Shown here in pieces: positions 41,600 through 51,348 of a DNA stretch of 64,000 nucleotides. Numbering within the stretch: the stretch's first letter is position 1; every line of letters begins with the position of its first letter. The stretch covers positions 1 to 64,000 of the forward strand of contig JAKTTT010000080.1 in assembly GCA_030581615.1 (NCBI GenBank). The letters run 5' to 3'. This DNA is from Alloascoidea africana (lineage: Eukaryota; Ascomycota; Alloascoideomycetes; Alloascoideales; Alloascoideaceae). The notes under the pieces are model-generated. The model saw only the letters and a program-made list of their open reading frames with translations, was not told the DNA's origin and made no database searches. A program made the position numbers and the translations under genes.

Positions 41600-42030
41600 A
41601 TCTACTGAGCTATGGCTGTAGGATCAATTGTAGTATTTGGTTCATCCTCAACTTCTTCAGAGACATGGTAGAACAAGTTTCCTTCCTGATAGTTTAGGAT
41701 ATGCAGCTTTATCTTTACCAATCCCTACGACTGTGCCTGTGTTAAGTGCTTGTGCTAGCACATTAACCAGAAGTTGATCTAATATAAGACTGATAGGTAT
41801 TTGCTGAAAAATGTTAAATACTCTGGCGAAGCTTCAAGCATTACGCCATGTCAACAGTGAACAAATGTCCAATTCACTTTTACAAAAGTCGCAAATAAGG
41901 TTAGTGCAATGTGCATTGTTCTCTGGGGTAAAGAGCTATCCAGTCTCGAAAGCCACCATGATTTGCCAAGAACGCACACTCTCTAATACAGATATGAGGT
42001 TGAACGATTGCAAGGGTAGGTTCCCCAGAA
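41600..42030 (+). mobile_element. Possible fossil of a Ty1/copia-type retrotransposon (GAG-pre-integrase side)
   Basis: A segment around 41,810-42,010 resembles the region just before the integrase domain of copia polyproteins (RHVNSEQM, then a QCALFSGVKSY-like stretch). It is broken, short and without visible LTRs, so it would be old. The match is by eye and weak. Confidence 0.28.
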
Positions 42031-42708
42031 ATTACCAATAACTTCTTGGGTAATGAATAGTTAGAGCAGATCGGTTTGCGATTGTATTATCTTCTATGCA
42101 ACGTGAATCATCCATAATGGTTTACTACACTAACAGGAGCTCAACTGAATCAATTGAAGGCATTGGAACGGATAGAAACACAATCCGATTCAGGCCAATC
42201 TTTTCTCCATGGTTGATTGAAAGGAGGTTTGCTACTCAATCAATCACTGAAATGAGAACTCTGGGCTGACCTCAAACGCCGGGCAACCCCGGAAGGAGCG
42301 CATCCGTTGGTGCACTTTCCAGCCAACAGGACTTCTGTCCTTGCATGAAAGCAGTAGCAGGCCCTCTCTATTCAGGGCAGCAGCACCGGAATCTCAAGAC
42401 ATCTATGAGTGAGGGCGGAGGACTCATCATCTTTGTAGACTGATTGGGCTTGGTTAAGGCGGTTGCTTGTTTTGAGAACAAGGTTGATTTATATTAGGGG
42501 AATTTTAGTGTGAGGCAAGCTGGCCAAAACTGTAATGTGAACCTAAGCAATTGGCTATACACGGGCACCAAGCGTGCTAGCGATGTAGCAGCAGGCTTTT
42601 CGCCAGCCATAGGCCATATAGGCCATGAGCACGTCTCCGTCTCTTCCTGAGCCCGCTCCTGTTTTCACCACGGCCAGCGAAGACGACGGCCACAGCGCGG
42701 TTCGCGGT

Positions 42709-42741
42709 TTCCCGGAAGCCTAGTCGCGCGGCTTCCGGGAA
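42709..42741. repeat. 12-bp perfect inverted repeat in a G+C-rich island upstream of CDC25
   Basis: TTCCCGGAAGCC (42709-42720) and its reverse complement (42730-42741), separated by 9 bp, about 210 bp before the CDC25 ATG. The island (42,580-42,900) is far richer in G+C than the rest of the window. It could be a double regulator-binding site or an RNA hairpin in the 5' leader. Confidence 0.5.
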
Positions 42742-42947
42742 CGGGACGTGTGGTCGGGCGGGCGGCAGTGGCCCGCGTGGCTGCCCGCGGGCCTGGACCA
42801 GAGACACCCAGACACCCCTCCGCCCGGGCTGGCGGCTTCGCGGCGACAACGTTCGGTTTGTTGTGCCTCCTTCTCTCCTCCATTTCATTCTTTCGCCATC
42901 CTCTCTTCTCCCATCCTCCTCCTCCTTTCCATCCGTCGCCATCCTCA

Positions 42948-45900
42948 ATGCCGCAGGATCCCGGTCGCCTGTCCCAGCCAGCGCTTAGGGACGCCGTCGT
43001 GGTTATTTGCGATTACCACCCAAGCCCCGATCTGCAATCTGAATCACAGTCAAAATTTAAACTGAAATCTAAATCGGTAGACCCAAATGATCCCCTGGCT
43101 CCTCCTCTTGGCCTCCTACAAATCGAACAAGGAGACGTGATCCAGGTTCTATCCAGATCTGAGAATGGATGGTGGAACGGGATCATCCTCAACGAAGACT
43201 CAAGCAGACAGCGTTTATCGAGAAACCGTTATCGGGGCTGGTTCCCTAGCAATTTTACTAGGCCGTATAGCGACCAAACTGACCTTCACCTCAACAACTT
43301 GCAACAACCGCAACGCTCAACAAAAGCGCCCAGCATAATCTCCTTCGCGTCCGAAAACGACTCGGATAGTCTTAGTTCGGCGTTCCCAACTTCCCGCAAA
43401 GGCTCCTCCATATCCTATACCTCATCTGATGATGCGGCCAATGCTTCTATTGGCTTTAATTCGACGACCCCTTTGCATAAAATAGAACACGACAAAGACA
43501 ACAACGACCCCCGCCAAACCTCCAATTCACAACAGTCCTTTTCTTTTTCTCGCTGGACTGCAAATGCACGCCAACCTCAACCATCCGATTCCGATATTAA
43601 TGATATATCCCAAGGCTCAAACCAAACTTTTCAAGACCACAAAACAAACGACAATGCGAAAGACCACTCAACCACAGGCGTCACGAAATTGCCGTTTTGG
43701 GTACCCCAAACAACAAACACGGGCGAGCTGGTCTTTCTCGAACCAATATCAGGCACTTATTCAACAGAGCTTCCGTTCCAAAAAGTGGAGTATGAAGAGA
43801 TTATGCCAGAACCTACAGATTTTGTTGTTCCAAAATCCTCAATTGTGCCCCAGGATATTGCGGAATTGGCCGTGGCTAGTGGTCAAGCAAATGCAAATGT
43901 TTACACCAGTGAGCTAAAGTATAGTGAATTTCTATTTCAGGTGAGTAATTCTTACTACTTGTTTTTGCTCTGTATTTTACTAACCATGATGTTAAAGGCT
44001 CGATCTTCGGTGGTGGGCGTGGAGTTGGGTAATTGTGCAAATAGCCTTCCTGATATCAACTATCTGAAGAACAAAGAGTTGAATGATCCTGACTCGGTAC
44101 CAATTCACACTTGGTCTGATCTAAAGAACGTCTTTTCAATAACTATTGACGAAGTATTAAGCACTCTTGTTTCAAATCGACAAAAGACTTTCCGTACTCA
44201 TGTTGCAAAGCTTACCAAGATGATCGCGTTGACACATTTGACGTTGAACGTATCACAAAAATACATCTTTTGGGACACTGAAAACGACAAGTTAACCCAA
44301 TTAACCCAGCAGATGGAAGACATTCTAATATCTCTTTCAAGAATATCCGTTAATGGCGACTTGTTTTTGAACATTTACGATCCTACTAAAGATGACATTC
44401 TGAGTAAAGATGATGAAACTGTAGAGCAGGAGCTTGACTTGGGTCCAACAGATGTGGTTCCTGCTAGTGCCCGAAATGAAAGACAATATGATCAAACAGT
44501 GGCGGAAGAAGGAAGTAAAGAACATGATTCACATCACAATTTGGACCCAGATCTCACCCCAACTCCTACAGTCTCTCCATCAAGAAGGAAAAGTGTAAGC
44601 AGCGTTAAAAGCTTTGGAATGCCAGTTAACACGTTAAGAACTCCACAAGAGTATTACGAACAATGTAAGCTTGCTGGAAAATTCCTGTTAGACAGAATTG
44701 AAAGTATAATCAGCATTTTTAAAGAAGCAAAGAAAAATTCGAAGCCAGAATGTTCAGAACAAGCATTGGATGAACTCCCTCCATTATTCCCGACCTTCTT
44801 TTCGGAGCATGTGAATAGTGCACGATGGAATAATCCATTTGATGAGGGGGCGAAAGGTGGCCACGACCTTGGTAAGGTTCAACTAGATCGAGATCTGGTC
44901 ATTATACTGGAAAGGCAAAAACAACTCGTTCTCGGCATTTTACAGCAAGTAGAGAAGAGCATGAGAATTCAAGATTTAGACTTCAACAGTAGGTCCACTA
45001 GCGTTGGTGACGCTGATTCACTGATATCAGTAGAGACAGCAGAAGCAGTTGATTTTCACAATCAAGATCAGCCTCATAATGATAACCGTCACCGTCGCTA
45101 TCCACGCTACCATAGAGACATTTCTATTGAGGAGCGCAATGCAATAGTGCTTACTACCGTTCACGGTGTTCTGAATACCCTGAGTGGCATCCTCAATATT
45201 TTTGAAGCAATTGATTTTAGCATTTTTCGCTTGATTAAGCGAAGCTCAGAGAAAAGTGGGAATCAGGACGAAGAAAAGGAGAATGAATCAGAAAGGAACT
45301 ATGTATCCTCTTTACTTTTTTATTCATATCCCATGCTTATCGATTTTTTTGAATTGAAGCAATTGGTGTATGATACCTTTATGGAATTGGCGATGGCTGC
45401 TCAAAGATTGACTCTAGATGACGGTAATATCTGGAAATCTTTTGATCGTGTTGAGGATTCAAGTAAGTCAATCGAAAATGTTTTAACCACTGATACCACG
45501 GATAGCTCAACCCAAGAAGAATCAAAGCCTGTTGATGAATCAAAAGGCATGGGGTTCGACAGCTTTTTGTTAGAATGCACGCTCAAGATGCAAACCAATC
45601 TGAAGCAAATATGTTCAACAGTATGTCAGCTGGTGGAAGAAAGAGAGACTTTAATCAATTACACCTCCAGAGTCATGAACGAAGAGTTTACTTCTCTAAT
45701 TGTGGAGCCTAAAGACGAAGTCCAGGAAGACGATGAAAGCTCTGTTGAGCAGGTCATGCCTCTAATCCATACCAGTCCTGATTTGCCTTGGTATTTGCAA
45801 GCAGATTACGAGAACCAACTGTTATTCGGGCGCGATGGAAGCATGGTAAAAGCGGGCCCTAAATATTCTCTTATTGAGCGTCTTACCCATCATGATTTCC

Positions 45901-47105
45901 TCGATTCCAACTTTAATAATTCCCTTCTTTTGACTGCTCGAAGTATTTACACGCCATTCGAGTTTTTCAACTTGCTAATTGGCAGGTTCACAATCCAACC
46001 GCCAGAAGGATTGAGCTTTGACGAGTATGAAGACTGGAAAAACAAGAAGCAAAAGCCAATTAGATTGAGAGTCATCAACATTCTGCGACTATGGCTTGAG
46101 TCGTACTGGATCAACATTTATGTTAACGAAGAAGACGGCAGCGGCAAAAAATTATTGACCAGTATCAAAGAATTTGTGATGCCATTGGTAACGGAGCGTT
46201 TCCCAGGTGCCAAGTCTGTATTGAATTACGCGAATATTAGACTGGAGGGAAGAGAGATTACAAAAGCTGTGGGTACTACAGTTAGTCCTTTTGAAATGTT
46301 GCCCCCAGCCCCATTGCTGCCACGAAATATTAAGAAAGTAAGGTTACTTGATGTTGATCCTCTGGAAATGGGACGACAGTTGACTATTCGTGATGCTAAA
46401 CTATTTGTCAAGATCACACCAATGGAATGTTTACAGCGCTGTTGGAATAAGAAACACGGAAAGCTTGGCACTTCCAAGAATATAGTTCATTTTATCAACA
46501 ATTCAAACAGATTAACAAACTGGGTCTCATATATGATTTTGAGACAAAAGGAGATCAAGAAAAGAGTTGCTGTTATCCGATATTTTGTCTTGGTTGCAGA
46601 GAAATGTCGTAAATACAACAATTTTTCTTCAATGACTGCTATTGTATCCGCTCTTTACTCCTCAACCATCCACAGGCTTGACAAAACCTGGGCTTTGGTG
46701 TCTTCAAAAACCATCTCAAATTTGGAAAGCATGAACAAACTTATGAACTCTTCACGAAACTTTAATGAGTACCGGGACGTGTTGCATTTATCACACCCTC
46801 CTTGTGTTCCATTCTTTGGGGTATTTCTCACCGACTTGACATTTATTGAACATGGCAATAAGGACTACTACCAAGGAAACCCTAATGTGGTCAACTTTGC
46901 AAAGAGGTTCAAGGTATTTGAAGTTATCAGAGACATTCAACAGTACCAGGCTTCTAGATACAACCTGCAAGAGCTTGTTGAGGTTCAAGATTATCTGACG
47001 AATGGATTCCTTGGCAGTCCAACTATTGATGAACAGTATCAATTGAGCTTACAGGTCGAGCCCAGACCTCGGGCACATCCTCAGCGAGGAGCAACATTAA
47101 GATGA
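42948..47105 (+). CDS. CDC25: Cdc25-type Ras guanine-nucleotide exchange factor
   Basis: Two exons, 42948-43940 and 43998-47105, 1366 residues. The frame is open upstream to 42750, but only to a GTG; the first ATG is 42948. An SH3 domain (about 15-80, VVVICDYHP, IEQGDVIQVLSRSENGWWNGI, RGWFPSNF) is followed by a long Ser-rich region, the RasGEF_N/REM module (about 975-1040, SIYTPFEFFNLLIGRF) and the catalytic CDC25 domain (about 1110-1345, DPLEMGRQLTIRDAKLF, IVHFINNSNRLTNWV, PFFGVFLTDLTFIEHGN). It loads Ras with GTP and so drives cAMP/PKA signalling at the plasma membrane. The intron (43941-43997) has GTGAGT, a perfect TACTAAC and an unusual AAAG acceptor. It is 57 bp and stop-free in frame; read through, it would encode a false hydrophobic 19-mer. 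Confidence 0.94.
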   Translation: MPQDPGRLSQPALRDAVVVICDYHPSPDLQSESQSKFKLKSKSVDPNDPLAPPLGLLQIEQGDVIQVLSRSENGWWNGIILNEDSSRQRLSRNRYRGWFPSNFTRPYSDQTDLHLNNLQQPQRSTKAPSIISFASENDSDSLSSAFPTSRKGSSISYTSSDDAANASIGFNSTTPLHKIEHDKDNNDPRQTSNSQQSFSFSRWTANARQPQPSDSDINDISQGSNQTFQDHKTNDNAKDHSTTGVTKLPFWVPQTTNTGELVFLEPISGTYSTELPFQKVEYEEIMPEPTDFVVPKSSIVPQDIAELAVASGQANANVYTSELKYSEFLFQVSNSYYLFLLCILLTMMLKARSSVVGVELGNCANSLPDINYLKNKELNDPDSVPIHTWSDLKNVFSITIDEVLSTLVSNRQKTFRTHVAKLTKMIALTHLTLNVSQKYIFWDTENDKLTQLTQQMEDILISLSRISVNGDLFLNIYDPTKDDILSKDDETVEQELDLGPTDVVPASARNERQYDQTVAEEGSKEHDSHHNLDPDLTPTPTVSPSRRKSVSSVKSFGMPVNTLRTPQEYYEQCKLAGKFLLDRIESIISIFKEAKKNSKPECSEQALDELPPLFPTFFSEHVNSARWNNPFDEGAKGGHDLGKVQLDRDLVIILERQKQLVLGILQQVEKSMRIQDLDFNSRSTSVGDADSLISVETAEAVDFHNQDQPHNDNRHRRYPRYHRDISIEERNAIVLTTVHGVLNTLSGILNIFEAIDFSIFRLIKRSSEKSGNQDEEKENESERNYVSSLLFYSYPMLIDFFELKQLVYDTFMELAMAAQRLTLDDGNIWKSFDRVEDSSKSIENVLTTDTTDSSTQEESKPVDESKGMGFDSFLLECTLKMQTNLKQICSTVCQLVEERETLINYTSRVMNEEFTSLIVEPKDEVQEDDESSVEQVMPLIHTSPDLPWYLQADYENQLLFGRDGSMVKAGPKYSLIERLTHHDFLDSNFNNSLLLTARSIYTPFEFFNLLIGRFTIQPPEGLSFDEYEDWKNKKQKPIRLRVINILRLWLESYWINIYVNEEDGSGKKLLTSIKEFVMPLVTERFPGAKSVLNYANIRLEGREITKAVGTTVSPFEMLPPAPLLPRNIKKVRLLDVDPLEMGRQLTIRDAKLFVKITPMECLQRCWNKKHGKLGTSKNIVHFINNSNRLTNWVSYMILRQKEIKKRVAVIRYFVLVAEKCRKYNNFSSMTAIVSALYSSTIHRLDKTWALVSSKTISNLESMNKLMNSSRNFNEYRDVLHLSHPPCVPFFGVFLTDLTFIEHGNKDYYQGNPNVVNFAKRFKVFEVIRDIQQYQASRYNLQELVEVQDYLTNGFLGSPTIDEQYQLSLQVEPRPRAHPQRGATLR

Positions 47106-48437
47106 GAGAACGACTAGAAATTTAACTAGGAAAGAGATTGAAATGTTGCCCTCTATTTGAGGTTTTATTAGTTAGAAGTACTTATCCATCTCTTTCATCC
47201 CATGTAACGATTTTCCTTATGCTTTGACATTACATTTTTCTTTTTTTGTTGAAACGAGTATCTGCGAAAGATATGCTAAATTGAAGTGGATTTTGAGAGC
47301 TACTGCTCTATCTGGATGTTTTTGTGCAATTGGAACGTAAAGCATGGCGTTAATGCCATAGTAGGTTTCCAGAACAATTAGGAGAAACAAATGTGAGTTG
47401 TTTCGACATCTGTGCACCAGGTAAAGTTTGGTTTTATAACGGTAAAGCTTGTCAAAGGTGCTGTAAGCTCCATCTCCCTCTTCACTTGTTGGTGTCTGCT
47501 AGAGCTGAATAATGATACTTTTAACGACTCGATGTTTGAAATTTTCCAAGAAATAGATGTACATTTCAAATATTCACTCAGAAAAGTTTTCAGAGATATC
47601 TGATGTACAAGAAACCCTGTAAGAGCTACTTTATAGCTGTTAACTCCAAATTGAAAAACAAGCTTAAGGAGTCACTTTGGAGTATTTCCTTTCAGCATTT
47701 CAGCCAACTATTGCGCTTGTGGAAACTCATGCAAGAATCAGTTTACTCCATAGCCCTAGGATTATCTCGTTCAGGTTCAGTTTGACCATGAAAGGTAACA
47801 TATATTTCCCTTCTGTGATAATTCAGAAGCCTTGTCGGTGGTTACAAACTCTTCACAAGAATATGACACCTCTTCAAATGCATTGTTCATTAGTTATATG
47901 TATTCATTTTATGTGTCTCAAGTTGTAGAAAAAGAGATTTCCTTAATAAGAACAGAGCTAAATTATCAGAAAAGCGGTCAGTTTCTGAAAATGTTCGAAA
48001 TCGGTCGGAAGACGACTGTTCTTTGATTAAGCTCATTCTTCCAATAATTCTTGCCGGCATCCAAGTTTCTGTTTTGTGGCTTTGAGTCCTAAGCGCCGCC
48101 TTGCAAAGCTGATCTTGTGAATGATACCTACAAGTAATAGGAATGTTTTTGTTTATTTAAAGACCGCTGCTTAACATCTTGATTGCGCGTTGAGACCAAG
48201 ATTTTCACAAAACTAATTCCATACAATTTCATTAAAACAAGTCTACAAAACATTCTTACGTTTTAATCTATTTTCTAGCCTTGCAGTCTGTATAGTTTTT
48301 GTCACTTTTATGAATAGGGGAAAAGGTCACAAATGCCGATCAACTGTTTCTGGAAACACAAAAATAGTTGCCAAGATGGTATTGTACAGTTCGCTTTTGT
48401 ATGTGAAGGAACAAATGATAAAGATATGATGCCATAA
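47106..48437. other. Convergent 3' flanks of CDC25 and the cupin gene
   Basis: 1.3 kb, AT-rich, with only short ORFs lacking domain features. Nothing supported. Confidence 0.45.
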
Positions 48438-49046
48438 TTACAGTTTGGACCTTGGTGCGATTCCATTCATGTCTTCCTCGACATGTTCCCCCTTCAACTG
48501 CATAGGTTCCGACCCAATCATCACCCAGGCCATTCTTGCGGACCTTTTGGATTCAGGATTTCTCCAAGAATGAGATGTTCCTCTCTGAATGCACAGATCA
48601 CCCCTTTCCAAATGTATAACCTCGCCAGAATCTAGAATGCAATCCACTTTGCCTTCTAAACAAAAGCCGAAATCGATAGACTGAGTCCTGTGCAAAGGAG
48701 TTTGAAGAAGTGGGGGGAAATCCAAATATCTCACTGTGGAGCCATTGCTTAAAGATAAAACCGAAGGGATAATATAGTTTGCATCAACGACTTTCTTGTA
48801 GAATCGGATGTCTTCGTCGTTGTTTAAGTTTGTGGGAAGCGTATTCTGTGCATAAGCAAGGGCTAGCGGGGCAGATTGGACAGTTCCATTGTCGTCTGGT
48901 GGACCTACCATATCCAGATATTCAATCTCTGTTGGAAGCTCTTCTGAAGAGTAAACCACAGATTTGCCATCTTTATCATGGGTAGTTATGTATCTTTTGG
49001 GGTTGGGAAACTCAAAGTAGTAATTGTCTCTTCCGTTGGGCTTCAT
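48438..49046 (-). CDS. Single-cupin-domain protein
   Basis: 202 residues, single exon, ATG at 49046. Residues about 100-185 form a cupin barrel: SNGSTVRYLDFPPLLQTPLHRTQSIDFGFCLEGKVD is motif 1 and GDLCIQRGTSHSWRNP is motif 2. Only some usual metal ligands are seen: His in PLHRTQS and His in TSHSW. Fungal proteins of this type are mostly uncharacterised; relatives in bacteria sit in aromatic and small-molecule catabolism. I cannot assign a substrate. The gene stands alone between two gene-poor stretches, so context gives no clue. The length is typical of the family and the gene looks complete. Confidence 0.8.
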   Translation of the reverse strand: MKPNGRDNYYFEFPNPKRYITTHDKDGKSVVYSSEELPTEIEYLDMVGPPDDNGTVQSAPLALAYAQNTLPTNLNNDEDIRFYKKVVDANYIIPSVLSLSNGSTVRYLDFPPLLQTPLHRTQSIDFGFCLEGKVDCILDSGEVIHLERGDLCIQRGTSHSWRNPESKRSARMAWVMIGSEPMQLKGEHVEEDMNGIAPRSKL

Positions 49047-51348
49047 TTTGTGTTTCTAGTACCAGTGTGGATAGGCAAATCTAAAAGTGGGAATACAGCT
49101 TAGTTATATACCATTCCCATCTTAATCTCGAGGCTTAGAGCTTAACAGACAAGTATTAGATTCACTCAACTGCTTGGAAATCGTCCATGATTCTTCCTCA
49201 AAGAGAAAGAATCTCAGCATACAAACTTGGTAGGTGACGTCAAAGGCAGTTGGCTACATGCTAATTACTCATGCATTTGTTCCCAAACATATAAGGCGAA
49301 CAGGAAATTATTCCCCTGACCCTTAAATTTGATCCTCCTTAGAATCATTTTTTAAATCGATTAAAGAAACAAGGAATCCAAAACAGTCATCTTTGATCAT
49401 GTTACCTTGATCTTGAAACCATGAAGAACAAACACATAAGCATTATCACCGTTTACTTCAGGTCATCCAAGGAGAGACGTATTTTACCCCCCACTGTTTG
49501 AGAAGACCCGTGCATATATACCTATACTTGAGCAAGCCTTCCTTCCTCGCCTTTAGGCGCGCAGAATCTGGGGGAAAGATACGAATGCAAGGTTATTTTC
49601 TTTCAAAACATAATTTAAATGATAGATCTTGGAATGCCGAAAAGAGATCTTGGCTTAAGATTTTCCCCCTAAAAGCTCCAAACTGAGCATGCAAACTTCC
49701 TATCTATTTGCCTTTCCATCTATATTCTAAGCTCTTTGATGCATTGTTTTTTGTTAAGTTGTGTGGCAAGTATAGGTTGGACTATGTCTCAAATACTAAC
49801 TCATTATATATGGCTTGGTTGTTCAAGTTTTTGTTGTAGTAAAATCAAAGGAAGAGCTTGCGAGTTTAATACTATTTACCAGAACTTCCTTAAGTAGACG
49901 GAGGTTTACAACTGTTATCAGATAATCTGTGCAATTATGTTGCTGTCCAAAATTCTGCACTATCTTCATCTCTGATTTCAATTAGCTTAGTTTGGCATGA
50001 AAAGCTGTCTTTCTTGGGAACTCACTGCTGTTAGTTTCAACTTCAAGAATATTTTCAGAATCCTGTGCTACTCCTTTGAAAATGGTACTTGAGCGAATAC
50101 ATTTATTTGATTCATAACAGTCTGGTCACTTGCAATGCCCTAGACCGAACTTATTCAAAGATAAATAGTCTATTTCTCTTTCATGCTTAACCTCATACCA
50201 AGAAAAGGTACACCTTGAGCTCTTACAATTTCCTGCTTTCCTAGCTAAATATTTCAGGAGGATTGAATGAGGAATTAGCAAACATGCCGTAAGTGCAGAG
50301 ATTTTGGAATGACATGCATACACCTTTAAAACACATGCTTGCTGAAAGTTTCTCGATCAGATCAAATTTTCAGTTGATTTGTAGCCTTTCGCTGTTCGTG
50401 TGCCTTTCACTTTTAAAATAATCTCTTAACGCTAGACATTAATATAGATACATAAGGCAAAGGAATATGTAAAGATGCATCTATTACTTGCTTCCTTGTT
50501 CACATAGGAAGCAAATCCACCAGCTTCATCACGAAAAGCTTTGGTTGTCTCAAGATTCTCAGCCAGCTCAAAGTGTTATCTCTCTTCCCCGAAATAGTAT
50601 CTTAGTTGCAGAATCCTGATGACCGAAATTTATTCTGTCTTTAATTCAGGCGTGTGTGGACAATCTCTTCAATTCATGAAGCATCGAAGAGTTGAGATTC
50701 ATATCGTTTTAGTTTTTATCAAAGATTGAGTCCTAATTTTAGGTAGTTTCTCCGGTCAGGCAATCATAATCTGTTTTCGTGAATCATGAAAGATACTCCA
50801 TTGTTCGTATTTTAGTCTGTGGTAACCCCAAGAAAAGAAGCTGGGCATAAAGCTACCTAAACAACTCTCCTTGGATAAAGCAGTTGATCTTGCTGTGCAC
50901 GAAGCTCTCATAGCTGCAATATTTTACCTTCGATTCTTCCATCCAAAGGTTAATGGACTTTTGTACCTCTTTCCTTTCCACCTTTCATAAACTACATCCA
51001 AGTCAAATTGACAACTACACAAGCATTTCATCCAAAGTTTAATGCTCTAGCCTCGATATGAAAAAGAGTTTCTTGAATGAAAACCGTCGCAATTATGAAG
51101 CGCCGTTGCAATTAATTCAAAAACAGATTGGCTTTTTTTTTGCATGAATACGAAGAACATCTCTAAAAAACCATCATTCTCTTTCAACCATTTATTTAAA
51201 ATAATAAAAGAACATTTATGAGGATGACCACTTTCAAAAACATAACAACTATGAGTCCCAGTTTTATCTCACTTAGTGCTAAAAAAGCTAAACTTTGATT
51301 CGCACTGAACGTTCTTTGAAGTTCAAACATTAACAAGACTCATCATGC
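49047..51348. other. 2.3-kb stretch with no supported gene
   Basis: Short ORFs only, none resembling a family, and no tRNA box pair. It contains the cupin promoter on the left and the SSE1 3' flank on the right. Confidence 0.4.

Larger units (their letters stand above)
38722..42947. other. 4.2-kb gene-poor region before CDC25
   Basis: No supported gene. 40,800-41,180 and 42,270-42,470 have higher G+C than their surroundings and could hold non-coding RNA, but I matched neither to a known RNA. A near-palindrome of 15 bases lies at about 40,029-40,043. A Reb1-type octamer lies at 40900, a possible retroelement fossil at about 41,600-42,030 and a G+C-rich island with a strong hairpin at 42,580-42,900, described separately. 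Confidence 0.4.

Noticed and set aside
42270-42470. Possible SRP-like or other structural RNA (G+C-richer, CCGGAAGGAG motif)
   Set aside because: The motif recalls the SRP helix 8 tip, but I could not pair the flanking stem or find the second conserved strand.
42750-42947. 66-residue N-terminal extension of CDC25 that looks like a signal peptide
   Set aside because: It begins at GTG and lies in the G+C-rich island. The first ATG at 42948 directly precedes the SH3 domain.
43941-43997. Apparent transmembrane helix in CDC25
   Set aside because: The hydrophobic 19-mer is a translated intron with GTGAGT and TACTAAC; Ras exchange factors of this type have no such helix there.
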